A stretch of DNA of 64,000 nt from Desarmillaria ectypa (taxonomy: Eukaryota; Basidiomycota; Agaricomycetes; Agaricales; Physalacriaceae): contig JAUDYN010000004.1 in NCBI GenBank assembly GCA_030407005.1, positions 3,968,001 through 4,032,000 on the forward strand, in the 5' to 3' direction. The translations under genes and the position numbers were made by a program. The notes below the pieces were generated by a model. The model ran no database searches. It saw nothing but the letters and a program-made list of their open reading frames with translations, and had not been told where the DNA came from. Below are positions 49,149-60,226 of the stretch, piece after piece. Positions within the stretch are counted from its first letter, which is position 1; each line of letters begins with the position of its first letter.

Positions 49149-51263
49149 GCTCTTCAGAGGAAGAGGTAAGAGTTCACTATTAGTTCTTTGAACACAGTGA
49201 GGCATAGGTGTAGTGTTTTTCGATCAGCGTCAAATGAAATGAAAAGACTGGTGAATATCGAGCAGATGGAAGGGGCGGTCAACGACGGTCGCTGAACTGG
49301 TGGCTGCGAATAACTGCGGCATCTTCCGGCATATACTATACCAAATTGGGATGTTCCAACTCCGGACGGAACTCGGACATACGAAGGCTCTAATAACATG
49401 CCCTCGCTCGCAAGAGGCAGGGACTCAATCCTATATAAATCGCATAAGCAAGAAGAACTTACTGAAATAAGTATATTTTACCTTTTCGGACCGACCTGAA
49501 AGCGTCCGTGTCTTGCAACGGAACTTCTCAAGCATGTGCTCTACCTGTGGTGCTTCATCACTGAACTCTGCGCATAACGAAACTGCCACTTTCCACCCCT
49601 ACGTTTGTCGCCAGCCTTCGAATACAGAGTGAATTCTCGGCAGGTGTGACTGAAGAGGGGACAAAAAAAAAGTTAATGTTGACACAGTATACGAAACTGC
49701 ATTCTAGACTGACCGTTGGCGTTAATGCAACGCGCTTAGCGCTTTCTAGCCCAGGAAACTTTTGCTGTCATCATTGGAAACAATGTACTCTTCCTTCTTC
49801 GAAAAGAATACGATCTTATAGCTTCTCGGACCATCGAGGCCAAATCGGTGCCAAGGGAAAAGTAAAGAGCGTCTCCCAGCGATTTTAGCGTGGTCCAAAG
49901 GGAATATAGAGAAAACAAGACGGTCGCGAAGATGCAGAACAATGACAAGAGAGGGGAACGAAGGCAGATCTGTCGAGGAACCCAGATTGTATTCGTGTCC
50001 TGTTAAATTTTCATATTTTTCTAGCCCTAAAATTTCGTGTCTCATGCAGAATTGCATCCATGACAGGGTATATAATTCAAGACGTCAGTCAAGCGTTTCT
50101 GAGCGGCCGTGTTAGCTCAGTGCGTAGACGGTAGGTAGGAGACAAACGTACCTTCGGTATATCAAAGAAGATTTGCAACACCAGCCTCCACCTCCCCCAT
50201 AGTACCCAACCGTTGGAATTATATCGACGATGCTGCTGACCTCAAGTTAACATACCGGCATTCAACGCGGTCGGACAACTGAAAAAAGGACATAGATAAC
50301 GGTGGTACGATCTTGGGAGCTGCAATTAACACTGACCATTGGCATTTTAGCAGCCCTATTGATAGCATCCAGCACACTCTTGTCGTGAATTCTCTTGCTG
50401 TTGCCAGCAAAGATAATTCCAACCTCGTCGTTCGACCAGCTTCCAGCGATGTCGGTACCAAGGAAAGAAATCTGTCATTGAAAATGCAGAAACCGTCAAA
50501 GCTTCGAGTATAGAGAGAAACAGTGAACATAGGGTAGAACGGCGAGGAGGACAAGGCAAAGGCAAATCAGCAGAAAGGGATATGGATCTTGCGAGATAAA
50601 ATCCTGTTCGCGCACTGCTTCTTCGATTCCTGGGCACACAGATCGGATTTCCAGCCCAAATATCTCGCTCCTGCTGTAAAAAAAAGAGCAGATTTGCTCT
50701 GGACCTGGATATATGCGCTTATCGAGCTGTGCTGCTCGTCCATGTTCTCTGCGCCTTTACCGCCTCAGTACCTGAACACCATATACAGGGAAGACAAACG
50801 CACCTGTGCTGCGCCAAGCACTGCTGTCAAGCCATACCACGTCGGATTTCTAATTCCTCGTTGCTACCCAGCCCGCTATCAACGATGCAGCTAGTAGATG
50901 AGTCATTTTTGCCCAAACTTTTCGTTTCACCAGAGTGGATATCCTTCGAGGACCAAGATTCCCTAGTCATGTTATATCCTAGGAATGAGATAGAAACGAT
51001 GCAGCCAGCGTAGGAAAGAAGAATAAGCGTGGAGGAAGGCAAGCCAAGGAAGCGAATCCGAAAATGGTGATTACTAAGACTTCATCTACGTGACTTGCCT
51101 GACCTTCGAGTTGCTTCCATCTGATGCCTGGGGCGGTCCGGTAGCATGGATTCATGATGAAAGGTATTGCAAGCAACCAAAGATGCTTCGAAAATGAACA
51201 AGTTCAACAGATTCGATTTCCTATAAACAATATATTGTTTCAAGGGTAGACGCGGCGGAACAT
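49149..51263. other. 2.1-kb spacer between the GRDP copies
   Basis: It carries the promoter of copy A. ORFs on both strands (for example 50219-50554, minus) have no recognised pattern. A minus-strand piece with DEVGIIFAGNSKRIHDK near 50400 looks coding but cannot be extended. An eroded third gene is possible. Confidence 0.3.
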
Positions 51264-53806
51264 CTAACTTCCACCACCGCATCCCCCGCCTCCACACCCG
51301 CCACCACCTCCGCCACACCCGCCACTTCCACCTCCACCACAACCAGTCCCGCTACCTCCCCCACCACAACCAGCGCCTAGATGAAGATCAAATTAGATGT
51401 CACTCAATATTCAGCCATGTTCGAACTCACCACCACTTCCACAAGCACCAGCACCCTTCCAAACGAAGCAAATAAGTTCCAAGAAAAATAAGATCATGAT
51501 AACAGAAACGACCCACAGCAGCAACACATCCCCCCACACCCCCACCCCCACCAACTACATGTCCCGTCATCGCTACGCACCCAGCACCATACCCATAGTA
51601 CAACGGTACGGGCACCAAAAACGCCGGATCGTGACCACCACTCCTGTCCCTACTCATTCCCTTCCTTTCCTCTCGCCTGATCCTCCTCTCGCGCTTCTCC
51701 AGCCTTGCTTGCCTCATGGCGTCGACCTGCCCCTGGTGCTGGAACGGGTACACCGCATTATGATCGCTCGGATGCGTGGCTGCAAGAAGATCACTTCGGT
51801 CCCGAGGCGGGACGAGGTGAGACGGCATCCTCGACTGTTTATGTATCGTCACAAGTCTGCTGATTTTTTGCCCAATCGTATCGCCTGGAAGTGGACATCC
51901 GCAATGCGTATATGGGATCCCGAAACGGTCCTGCAAAGGGTCAGTAAGACTGAGAAAAAGGAAGGGGTCAATACCGTACTTGCCACGCCCGACAAGTGAT
52001 GTCGAAAGCTCTTGAAAGCCTGTTTTCAGCGACCTTGTCGTCATGGTCGGCGAACCGGCGGATATATTCGAGACAGTCGCTGGAGTACTGCCGGGCCATG
52101 AGCTGGTGAGTGTGCCAGACCAAGTCAATGTCCAGTGTTGGGACGAAGAAACCAGCCGGTGACGAGGACATGAGGTCTAGGAATCTGAAGTACCAAGGTC
52201 ATTGAGGAAGAAGTACAAGAAGACAGGTCTTGCTTACGCGTGGTAACGAGCCGTGCAGTGCTCAAGGGCCACTTCATCTTCGGAGGACGAGAAAAAGTCC
52301 GGTTCTGTCCAGCCCAACTTATGCATCTTGTCGACAAAGGAGCCTTGTCGGAGTACCTTCATGATGTAAGTAGTCTGTACATATGTCACTCCCACAGATA
52401 CCTACTGCTCCTACGAGATCTAAGGAGAATATCTTGTCGTCTTCGTACGCGCTCATGATCCGAGACAACCTATCGTTTCGACATCAGGACTGCCAGAAAA
52501 ATGACCAATGCTAACATACAGTTGCCCTCCGTATATTCTCATACGCTGTCCCATAGCGATTTGAATATTCTGCATACTATAATCCACTCGCTTCTGTATG
52601 TTGTCCGCCCATTCCCTTTCGGTTTTCGCATCTCCTTTCGGAAATGCATGCGGTCTTAACTCCAGAATTCTAGTCTTGATCACCTTCGCACGACGCGAGT
52701 TGTCGATATTATAAGCGGTGTGAAGAGTTCCGCTAGAGGTCAAGGTATCAGTCAACGGAAAGAAAAAGCGTCAGTAAAAACGCACGCAAGGACGGCGTTC
52801 GTCCCTACCAGGTCCTTCACGAGTTTATGGAAAGCAAGTTTTTCCTTGGTAATCGCCAGGCAGCACTTCGTACATTCGGCGCTGAAGTCCTGCTGGAGAT
52901 ATCCGGTGCCAGTGGAATTTGCCAGGCCTAGATCTCATTCAGAGATGGATATCGAAACCAAATGTCCTACTCACGAACGTTAACCTTCGTGAGACATTTA
53001 GGGCACACTATTTCTCGGTTAGTTAATACCATTGCCGACTCGAAAGGATCGTAGGGGAGATTGGTCTTCTGCAGCCAGTTCTGGACACGGGCGTCCGATG
53101 GAGGTAAGTCAATGGTGTAGCATGTCTGCTCCTAATGTGCCCAATCAGCTCAACCCCAAGCATATATGTGAGGTAAGCGTACCAGGGCCTGGAACCAGTC
53201 ACCCGTACCTGCAAGTATCTTGATGTGCTCGTTTCGTAGAGAGTCTTCAGAATATCGCCTGGTATGCGATTAACATAACATCGCAAAAGTAAACGCGTGA
53301 AACTTACGCAGGATTTAATAAGTAGGCATGCCACACCTATACAACTCTAGATTAACAAAGTCTAAGATTCCGGAACTTGCTACTCACCATGATAACATCG
53401 ATAGGAGGCAGCCGCTGGTCAGCGAAATCCAATTCGTCTTGAACTGTCAGCTCCTTACACCACCTTTCGAATCTGATGAATACGGTCAAGCGGTCAAGTC
53501 TCGACGGTCTACCAGTAAATAAGGAACGTACCTCTCGACGGCCAATCCAACAAACCACGACCACCTGCGGTCCTTGTCTTCGGGGGCATCTCCGTATTTA
53601 GATCGGTCCATCCCTTCGACTTGTTCCTTGAGAGAGGCAAAGTACCTCAAAAGACATAGGTGGCCCTTGAGCTGAGATATGCTGACAAAGGGTATCTGAA
53701 GGACACGACGGCCGATGAGTAATGGGTAAGGTAGTTCGTACGAAGGCGGTTCGGCACCAGCCTCGTCCCTACTCGGTTGCGCGGAATATGTTGGTGGGAC
53801 GTCCAT
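51264..53806 (-). CDS. GRDP/DUF1399-type glycine-rich domain protein, copy B
   Basis: Thirteen exons join in phase. The layout is that of copy A: LPPIDVIM and VWHAYLLNP, a Cys pair CPKC, a further CTKC, the second signature DIDLVWHTHQLM after FFVPTL, the GIPYTHCGC block, a charged Arg-rich stretch (RLEKRERRIRREERK), and a Gly/Cys/Ser tail ending CGGGS. The tail is split by two short introns where copy A has one. Splice positions at AVER, DVIM, LNPA, NV, YHA and AWQ coincide with copy A, which shows tandem duplication. The tails have diverged most. Function unknown. Confidence 0.82.
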
Positions 53807-55236
53807 TAGATTAAGTAGACAAAGGTGGTCAAAAGGTTTATATGATGTTGCTCCTATTGCCGCTTGAGGTTAAGCGCAGCCGACATCAAAGGCAATACAC
53901 ATGGCGATGCCATGTGAAACCGGAAAGGAAGGTCGAGCTATTGGCCGGCTCTTGTGCGTGGACTTGTGGTTCCTTGACCTGCCACATTACCATCACCATA
54001 ACGTACATCTCAGAAAATGAAAAACAAAATACGGTCTAGAGTGCACCGTACCACGGATACGACCGTATAAAAATTACTGCCCACAGTACGGTACGGTTGA
54101 TGTCATATCCGTACCGTTGTTCGTATACGGGCAATTCGACGACAACGACGAATATCTGGCGCCAGAGAGTGAGTGTCATATGCTTCTTTAGGTCATAGGT
54201 ACTAACCTTTATGGCATAAGATGGTCCTATCACTCCCTTCCTGAGAACTGTGTTCAGACTGTATGAATACAGCCGTATTTTGAGACATCAACGTATAAGG
54301 TGCACATCCGACTCGAATACCCAGGTAGCCGAATTGAGGAGCATACTCAGTTCTGTAATTGGTATTCAAGCTCGAGGCTCAAAAACCATTGTCTGCTTGA
54401 TACCTGGCAATCGAGGTCTAGACCAACATGAGTGGGTATTCCGAAACAAAAAAACACTGCCGTTACTAGAGGAATTGCTGTTGAGTCTTCGGACGCTTCT
54501 TCATCGCTTTGACAAGTATCTTGGAGTATCATGCATCATGTATCAGGTCCATTTGTTTCATTCCGCTGCGCGCACCGATGACGTGACAGCTGCCTTAGGC
54601 ACCAGGGAGCGGAGATACACAAGTTGTCGGAGAAAAATTGGATAGGTTCATTGGTGCAGACGCTAAACGCTATCGACCGGCCGGAGCATTGGCATCATCG
54701 TTGCCAGAAATATTCTCCTGCGGAGTGGAGCTCGTATCTTCACGGGGGGGGGGGGGGGGGGGGGGGGGCCAAATAGCACAGCATGCACATTCGTCGCACT
54801 AGTATGTGAGCGCTCGACAAACCCAGTACGATAACTGGCGCATATACCCTGCCCTATAGTGAATGTATGTGCACCGAGTAAACGAAATAAGCATCATGTA
54901 CGTACACTTTCCTCACCAATAGTGATATCTCCGCTGACCCGCTAGTTCTGACAACAGGCCGTATGGCTACTGCTGAATGTCACGAAAAAGAAGATTCACA
55001 GATGCGATATACATACTTTGCAGACAAACGCAGAACAGAGAGTAGTAGCAGCTTGATGCTAAAAAATTCAAGTAGAAATAAGGAATAGTGGTCGACGCAG
55101 AAGTGTCAAAGTATTTGGTTCTAATTGGCAACACGTTTTGTTTACATCGGTCTTTCGGCCCGGACCAAAAATTACGACGCGACACCTCAGCTGTTGTGTA
55201 TCGGTTCGTCACCTGGCCTGTTGAAGCGAGGTCAAA
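53807..55236. other. Intergenic with a poly-G run
   Basis: It would hold the promoters of GRDP copy B and, on the other side, of the glycosylase-like gene. It contains repeated cgtaccgt/acggtacg strings at 54040-54125 and a 25-base G run at 54744-54768. Confidence 0.4.
54744..54768. repeat. Homopolymer of 25 G
   Basis: A perfect run of 25 G is directly visible, flanked by ttcac and ccaaat. Its true length may vary or be misread, since homopolymers are error-prone. Confidence 0.95.
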
Positions 55237-56433
55237 ATGGCAAACAGATGCAAGAGGAAGAGTGCTCCAGGTTTACAAGATCCTCCAAATCCAACGAACA
55301 AGGCAAAGGACAACTCTGACGAAGAGAGCTTGCATGCCTTTCAGCGTCTTCTTGATTTCTCTGATGTTCAAGAGTCAACATCTATCCGACAACGTTTCAA
55401 TGATATTGGTTCTGCACTACTACATGATCTTATTATTGTGGTTCAGACACGTCTAGAACTAGACAGAGAACCCGGCGGCTTCGTAGAAACCAAACTTCAA
55501 ATTATGGAGACGGAGTTTTATTTCTGGAATTCGACATGCCACCGGGACCCGTTTACTCATGGAAGTCAGGAGCAAAAGGTAGCTGGCCAATGGTAGGAAA
55601 CCGCTTTCTACCATTGCCACCTACTCGAGAACTAATCGAGCAAAACCACGTTCAGGTATTTTCACCGCACTCCTAGACGGTCTATTGATTCTACGCAAAC
55701 TCTAATCAGCATCTCCGGATATAGAGGTGGGACGCGCAAGGGATTGGATCTCACAATAGGCAGCATCAGCCCTACCAAATCACGCTATTTTCCTTCAGGT
55801 TCGCGTCCTGACGAGCAGGAAACATATGGCGGCGTACTTTTACGCACCCTCCGTGACCTGAACTCCGGAAAGATCATCTCGGGTCCGTCTCTCCTAGTGG
55901 ATCACATCATACAACTCAGTGGGGCAGAAAGGATCTCAGACCTGGTCGAGAATCACTGGGGGAATGACATAAACGCGTTCAAAGGCCCCTGCGTAAGCGA
56001 AAGAAAAACATGCATGTTCCTTTGCCCAGCCCCAATCTCAAATCCCAAACCCCATATATATAAATCCCCTCGCATCGGCCTCGATCTCTCCCATCCTGGT
56101 ACCACAGCTTCTCTTACTCACCCTCGGGTGGAATTCATTTCCCAACCTTACCGCTATTTTGTTCACCCCGAGAAATTGACGGCAAATGGACGAACGCAGA
56201 CGCTCCTGGGTGTCCTTCCACACAAAGAGCTCTCTGGATTGAAAGACAAGACCTTGAATGCGTATATGGCGGAGTATCATACCGGCTTGGATGGAAAGGC
56301 GAAGCTGGAAGATTTTGTGGGTGCACGGGGGAAAGGCGTTTCTTCGTCCCCGACAAAGTACATGAAATTGATGGGCTGTATCGAAGCCCTCAAAGCTGTA
56401 AAGTCTGGTAATGATGATGGGCAAGCGAATTGA
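55237..56433 (+). CDS. Protein resembling 3-methyladenine DNA glycosylase (MPG/AAG fold)
   Basis: Two exons (55237-55592, 55656-56433) join in phase to 377 residues; the ATG follows a good context (gtcaaaATGG). Landmarks in order: METEFYFW with DPFTH, YFHR at the splice junction, GYRGGTRKGLDLTIG, GGVLLRTLRDL, ISGPSLLVDHI, SPRIGLDL and PYRYFV. Human MPG shows the same sequence of ideas (ETEAYLG, GACVLLRALEP, GPSKLCQAL, then a product-site strand and PLRFYV). I infer a base-excision glycosylase-like fold. The Tyr/Glu residues needed for flipping and catalysis cannot be confirmed by eye. It could instead be a distant fold relative with another role. Confidence 0.6.
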
Positions 56434-57583
56434 ATTGTGGAGGTAAGCGACTTCTGAGATCTTGGCGAAAGTGTATCACGTTGAGATATGACATGCAGGA
56501 TGATGAAAAACAAGTCAATCGCTCATTGGGAGCCGAGGATCCCGTCCAAGCCAACCCCATTCCCATATCTCCATGTGTTTAGGTTCCTCCGCCGTCGTTG
56601 GAATCAAGCCAACTTTCACGATTCGCTTGCAGTTCAATGAACCTGGAAGCTCAACTTGAGAAAATTTCCGTCAAGTGCTAGTTCTTATTCAGCGTAGTAC
56701 CTATCCTTCAGTCTAACGGCGGAGCCATAGCCACTGCGTCGACCAGTCGTAACAATCTCATTTATATTAATAGTACGACGTGATCTACTTGAACAACGAA
56801 CTGCTTGTCGCTAAAGCACATCCACAATGATATTCCCTTCGTTCACTTCGAAACGGATATCGTACCCATCTCTCCGCATCTTCCTCGGACGGACGAGCTC
56901 GCTGTCCCCAATCACAAAAGGTCTACGAGGCAGTGGCATACCTCTTGCGTGCCCCCAGACTCTCGTAGACAACTGTGGTCGACGACAGACCATATTGACG
57001 AATGTAGTATGTATCCTCACGTTAGCAACAGTGTCAACAAAGGGGTCCACTGTTGGAGGAATATCTATGCATACCTGAAGCGCTCCAGCTGTGGAATCAC
57101 TTCAATTGCAGAGAGCAGTCAAAGAATGTTCCATATTCGACATAGTCTCAATGAGATATCCCACGTCCTCTGCCGTCAACGTACTCCATTCGGGAGACAT
57201 TTCACGGAGGGATGATATATCGATACGCCCGACGACGTTCATCCGGACCCCGTGAACAGACAGTTCCATGAGCAAGCATTTGGATCATCTGTCAATGAGA
57301 CTTTGAAGAACAAGAGGTCCATAGTGCAAATTCCAGGTACTGTGGGTCGGACACATGTAGATTGACAGCCTCCAAAGAGGAGAAAATAAGGCTGCAGATC
57401 AACGAAGGCTCGCATGCGGTCGACTCGTGAAGAGACGATTTGTGAACAAAGGGCAGCACATCACAGATCAAGTCAAAAGAGTATGTTATCTTGTAAAGTC
57501 ATTGAAGCTCGGTGTTACGCCGAATGAAATCGAGGTAATGCTGAACCGTCACTTCTGTGAGTAGGCAACGCGGAGTCTTCCCC
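56434..57583. other. Stretch with degraded coding traces
   Basis: On the minus strand there are short coding-like pieces separated by stops, which may be the eroded C-terminal part of the F-box relic to the right. An in-frame 79-codon piece lies at 56811-57050. Confidence 0.3.
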
Positions 57584-57989
57584 TTATTGTGCCGAAACTT
57601 GAGAAGATTCGAAAACGGGAGAGTTGTAGGGAAGGCGTATTGTGTGTCCAGGTGTACCACTCTCAGGTTTGGGGCAATGCATTAAAGCATGCTGTAACAT
57701 TGCCAACCTACCCTTTCTATTCTCTCCCAGACGGCAGGAAATAGCCATACTATCCCAACAACAGTTTTCGTGGTCGGTCATCGCTCTCCATTGACTACAA
57801 ACTCGCCCAAAGATACAAAGACCGTTCTCTAGATCGAAAACGTTGTATGGGTCGTCGACCGCGTATAGCAGGACTAGGGTATGAATTTCCACGGGAACAA
57901 GATGAATTAGGGAAAGGTCTGAAATGTAGTTTCTGTTCTTCATCAAAGCTGAGTTTGCAATTCCAAGGTCGATTCAATGATGACCACAA
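57584..57989 (-). pseudogene. F-box gene fragment
   Basis: A 120-codon frame (57946-57584) contains LVPVEIHTLVLLYAVDD and CSQWRAMTDHENCCWDSM, the spacing of an agaric F-box-like domain (P-x-E-I...L...C..W...W). The remainder of a typical protein of some 500 residues is missing or full of stops to the left. It is probably a decayed paralog of the intact F-box gene that begins 344 bp away on the other strand. Confidence 0.55.
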
Positions 57990-58332
57990 GCGTTTTAATT
58001 GTGCGAGCGACGATGATTGAAAAGGGCTAATATTACTTATCTATCATCTTCCCAGCATATCTTCGCAGATCTGGTTGCGATGTAGATCATGGTTCAAATA
58101 TTCATCGCCGTATCGGCCCTCCTGAAGCACGGCCAACTTCCGTTTCGATACTCTGCCTGCAACCACCATCTGCGACTCCTAGTTCGGCGCCACGGTATTA
58201 CGTATGTCTGCATTCCCAGATAACTGCCGCGTTTCTTTGTCATAATGCCCACCTTGTCTTTCATTTTAACTTCCGTCGTAGAGGTGAGTTCAAAATTTTT
58301 TCATAGGCATCGCGACTTTTTTTGAGTAGCCA

Positions 58333-60021
58333 ATGTTTTTTCAAGGCCGATACAAGATGCCAGTGCAGTGCGAGAAATGCTCCAGTCGCGCCTTGTCCAA
58401 CTCGAGTACAGTAATCTACCACTGCAACAAAGTGTTCGCTTTACCTCCTTTCCTGCCTTCCCTGCTACGGAACAACGATCTTCCCTCTTCCTCAGATATC
58501 TGTTCTCTCAATGCATGCCAAACCGAGGTCCGCGCATCGCTCGCCGAAGTCAATGCCGCCATTGCAAAGCTAGAAGCTGAGCGCACCCGAATCCAGGAGA
58601 TATCATCCCAATACGACACAGTGCTTTCCCCCGCACGCCGGGTTCCCCTCGAGATCCTCACAGAGATTTTTATCTACGCAGTTGAGACAAACCCCTCATT
58701 CTACAATACCTTCGACCTAGCGACAGAACCCTGGTCGTTGAGCCAGGTCTGTCGCACATGGAGAGTCGCTGCTCTTAATTTCTGTCCCAGCATCTGGAAT
58801 AGCATGAGCATCCATACTCCCAAGCTGGGTGAGATGGTGAAGAGAGACTATTCATCCATCCTCAGCACAGCGCTCGACCGGGCAAGCCACAAGTCCGAAG
58901 GCTACGTTTTCCATCTCTCCGTTTCCGAGACCGAGGCCGATGAGGCGGTTACGAACGGCGTTCTAGACCTCCTTCTGCAGAGATCACGTAGTTGGGAAGA
59001 CGCACGACTGTCCATCCCGATGACGATGTTACCCGCACTCTCCGCAGCCACCGGCAAGCTGGACATCTTAACGTGCTGTCACATTTACCTCGCAGACATC
59101 TGGCCGCCGGCTCATGATAGGGAGTTTGATTTCTTATCCACTGCTCCTAACCTTCACGAGGTTGTCCTGAAAGGGTTTGGAGATGGTCCACTGCTACGCT
59201 TGGAGACATCCAAGTTGCTTGTGTACAGTGATGACAGACAAATCTGCCGTCAAGATGCCCACGATCATTTCCTCAGCATCATCGAAACTGCTCCCCACCT
59301 TGTCGTACTCAGTACCAATTATAGGAAAGAAGGACTCGAAGTAATGGTACCCGCGCAGCCACGAATCATTCATTCTAGGATACGCGAATTCACTGCCTGC
59401 GAAAGTGTGCTCTTGGAGAGTGTGGAATTTCCGGCGCTACGATCCTTCGAACTCGCTCCCAGTCCGGGAGCATTTACCAGCCCTCGAGATTCGCTCTCTG
59501 GTTTACATACTTTCATCGCGAATTCACATTGCTGGTTACGGTGTTTGAAGATCACGAACACACTTCTCGACGAGTTTGTCGTCCCTATCCTCGAGATGAC
59601 CCCGCGGCTCGTACGGCTGCAGTTCAGCTTGGGTCTTTGGATACAGGATAACGACAGTGTTGTCAAGGATGTCATATTGCGCATGGGACAGTCGACGCCT
59701 AATAACCAGGGCTCTTCGCAGTTCAATTTTCTTCCAATGCTGAGCGTCCTGGAGGTGACGATAAGGGATTCGATGAACGAGGAGGTTGGTTTTGTAGATG
59801 ATAACTTTGTGAAAATGATAAAGGCGCGGTGGGATCCGTCACCCGAACGGACCAAACTGTTGAAGGCGATGGTAAAGGCGGTTACCCCCAGTGCAAAGTT
59901 CAAGAAGCTATCAGACGAGGGAATTCGGGTCTTGAAGTCTTGCAAGGCGGAGGGTCTTCAGATTGAGATTAAGGCTACAGCGGCCAGTGGTCAAGGCGAC
60001 AAGTATATTAACTACGTGTGA
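58333..60021 (+). CDS. F-box protein with N-terminal coiled coil
   Basis: Single-exon frame of 562 codons. F-box proteins recruit substrates to SCF ubiquitin ligases through Skp1. A Cys pair (CEKC) starts the protein, then a coiled coil (EVRASLAEVNAAIAKLEAER) leads into the F-box (LSPARRVPLEILTEIF...VCRTWRVAALNFCPSIW). The rest is Leu-rich, irregular repeats of the LRR type (LHEVVLKGFG, LRSFEL, LVRLQFSLGL). This is the standard architecture of the large agaric F-box family. An ATG at 58357 is an alternative start. The substrate is unknown. Confidence 0.88.
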   Translation: MFFQGRYKMPVQCEKCSSRALSNSSTVIYHCNKVFALPPFLPSLLRNNDLPSSSDICSLNACQTEVRASLAEVNAAIAKLEAERTRIQEISSQYDTVLSPARRVPLEILTEIFIYAVETNPSFYNTFDLATEPWSLSQVCRTWRVAALNFCPSIWNSMSIHTPKLGEMVKRDYSSILSTALDRASHKSEGYVFHLSVSETEADEAVTNGVLDLLLQRSRSWEDARLSIPMTMLPALSAATGKLDILTCCHIYLADIWPPAHDREFDFLSTAPNLHEVVLKGFGDGPLLRLETSKLLVYSDDRQICRQDAHDHFLSIIETAPHLVVLSTNYRKEGLEVMVPAQPRIIHSRIREFTACESVLLESVEFPALRSFELAPSPGAFTSPRDSLSGLHTFIANSHCWLRCLKITNTLLDEFVVPILEMTPRLVRLQFSLGLWIQDNDSVVKDVILRMGQSTPNNQGSSQFNFLPMLSVLEVTIRDSMNEEVGFVDDNFVKMIKARWDPSPERTKLLKAMVKAVTPSAKFKKLSDEGIRVLKSCKAEGLQIEIKATAASGQGDKYINYV

Positions 60022-60226
60022 TGGACGGGGGAAAGGGCGGGAAATATTAATAAATTGGCCTTTAGAGTGGTTTATTTTACTCATAATCATAGAATACATC
60101 TAAACTGTGCTCAGGTTTATGCAGTCTCGCAATCCTTAAGAACGGTGGCGTTGACGTGGATTTCTTTGAGCCAACAATTGCGGGCTACGTTGTAAAGCAA
60201 TATCATTACAACGATGTCGTTGTCTA

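Noticed and set aside
50105..50160. A tRNA A-box-like string (gttagctcagtgcgtaga)
   Set aside because: No GGTTCRANTCC B-box follows, and no acceptor stem closes.
55984..56040. A possible intron (gtaagc...tttgcccag) in the glycosylase-like gene
   Set aside because: At 37 nt it is shorter than every other intron here and its removal shifts the frame; the unspliced frame stays open.
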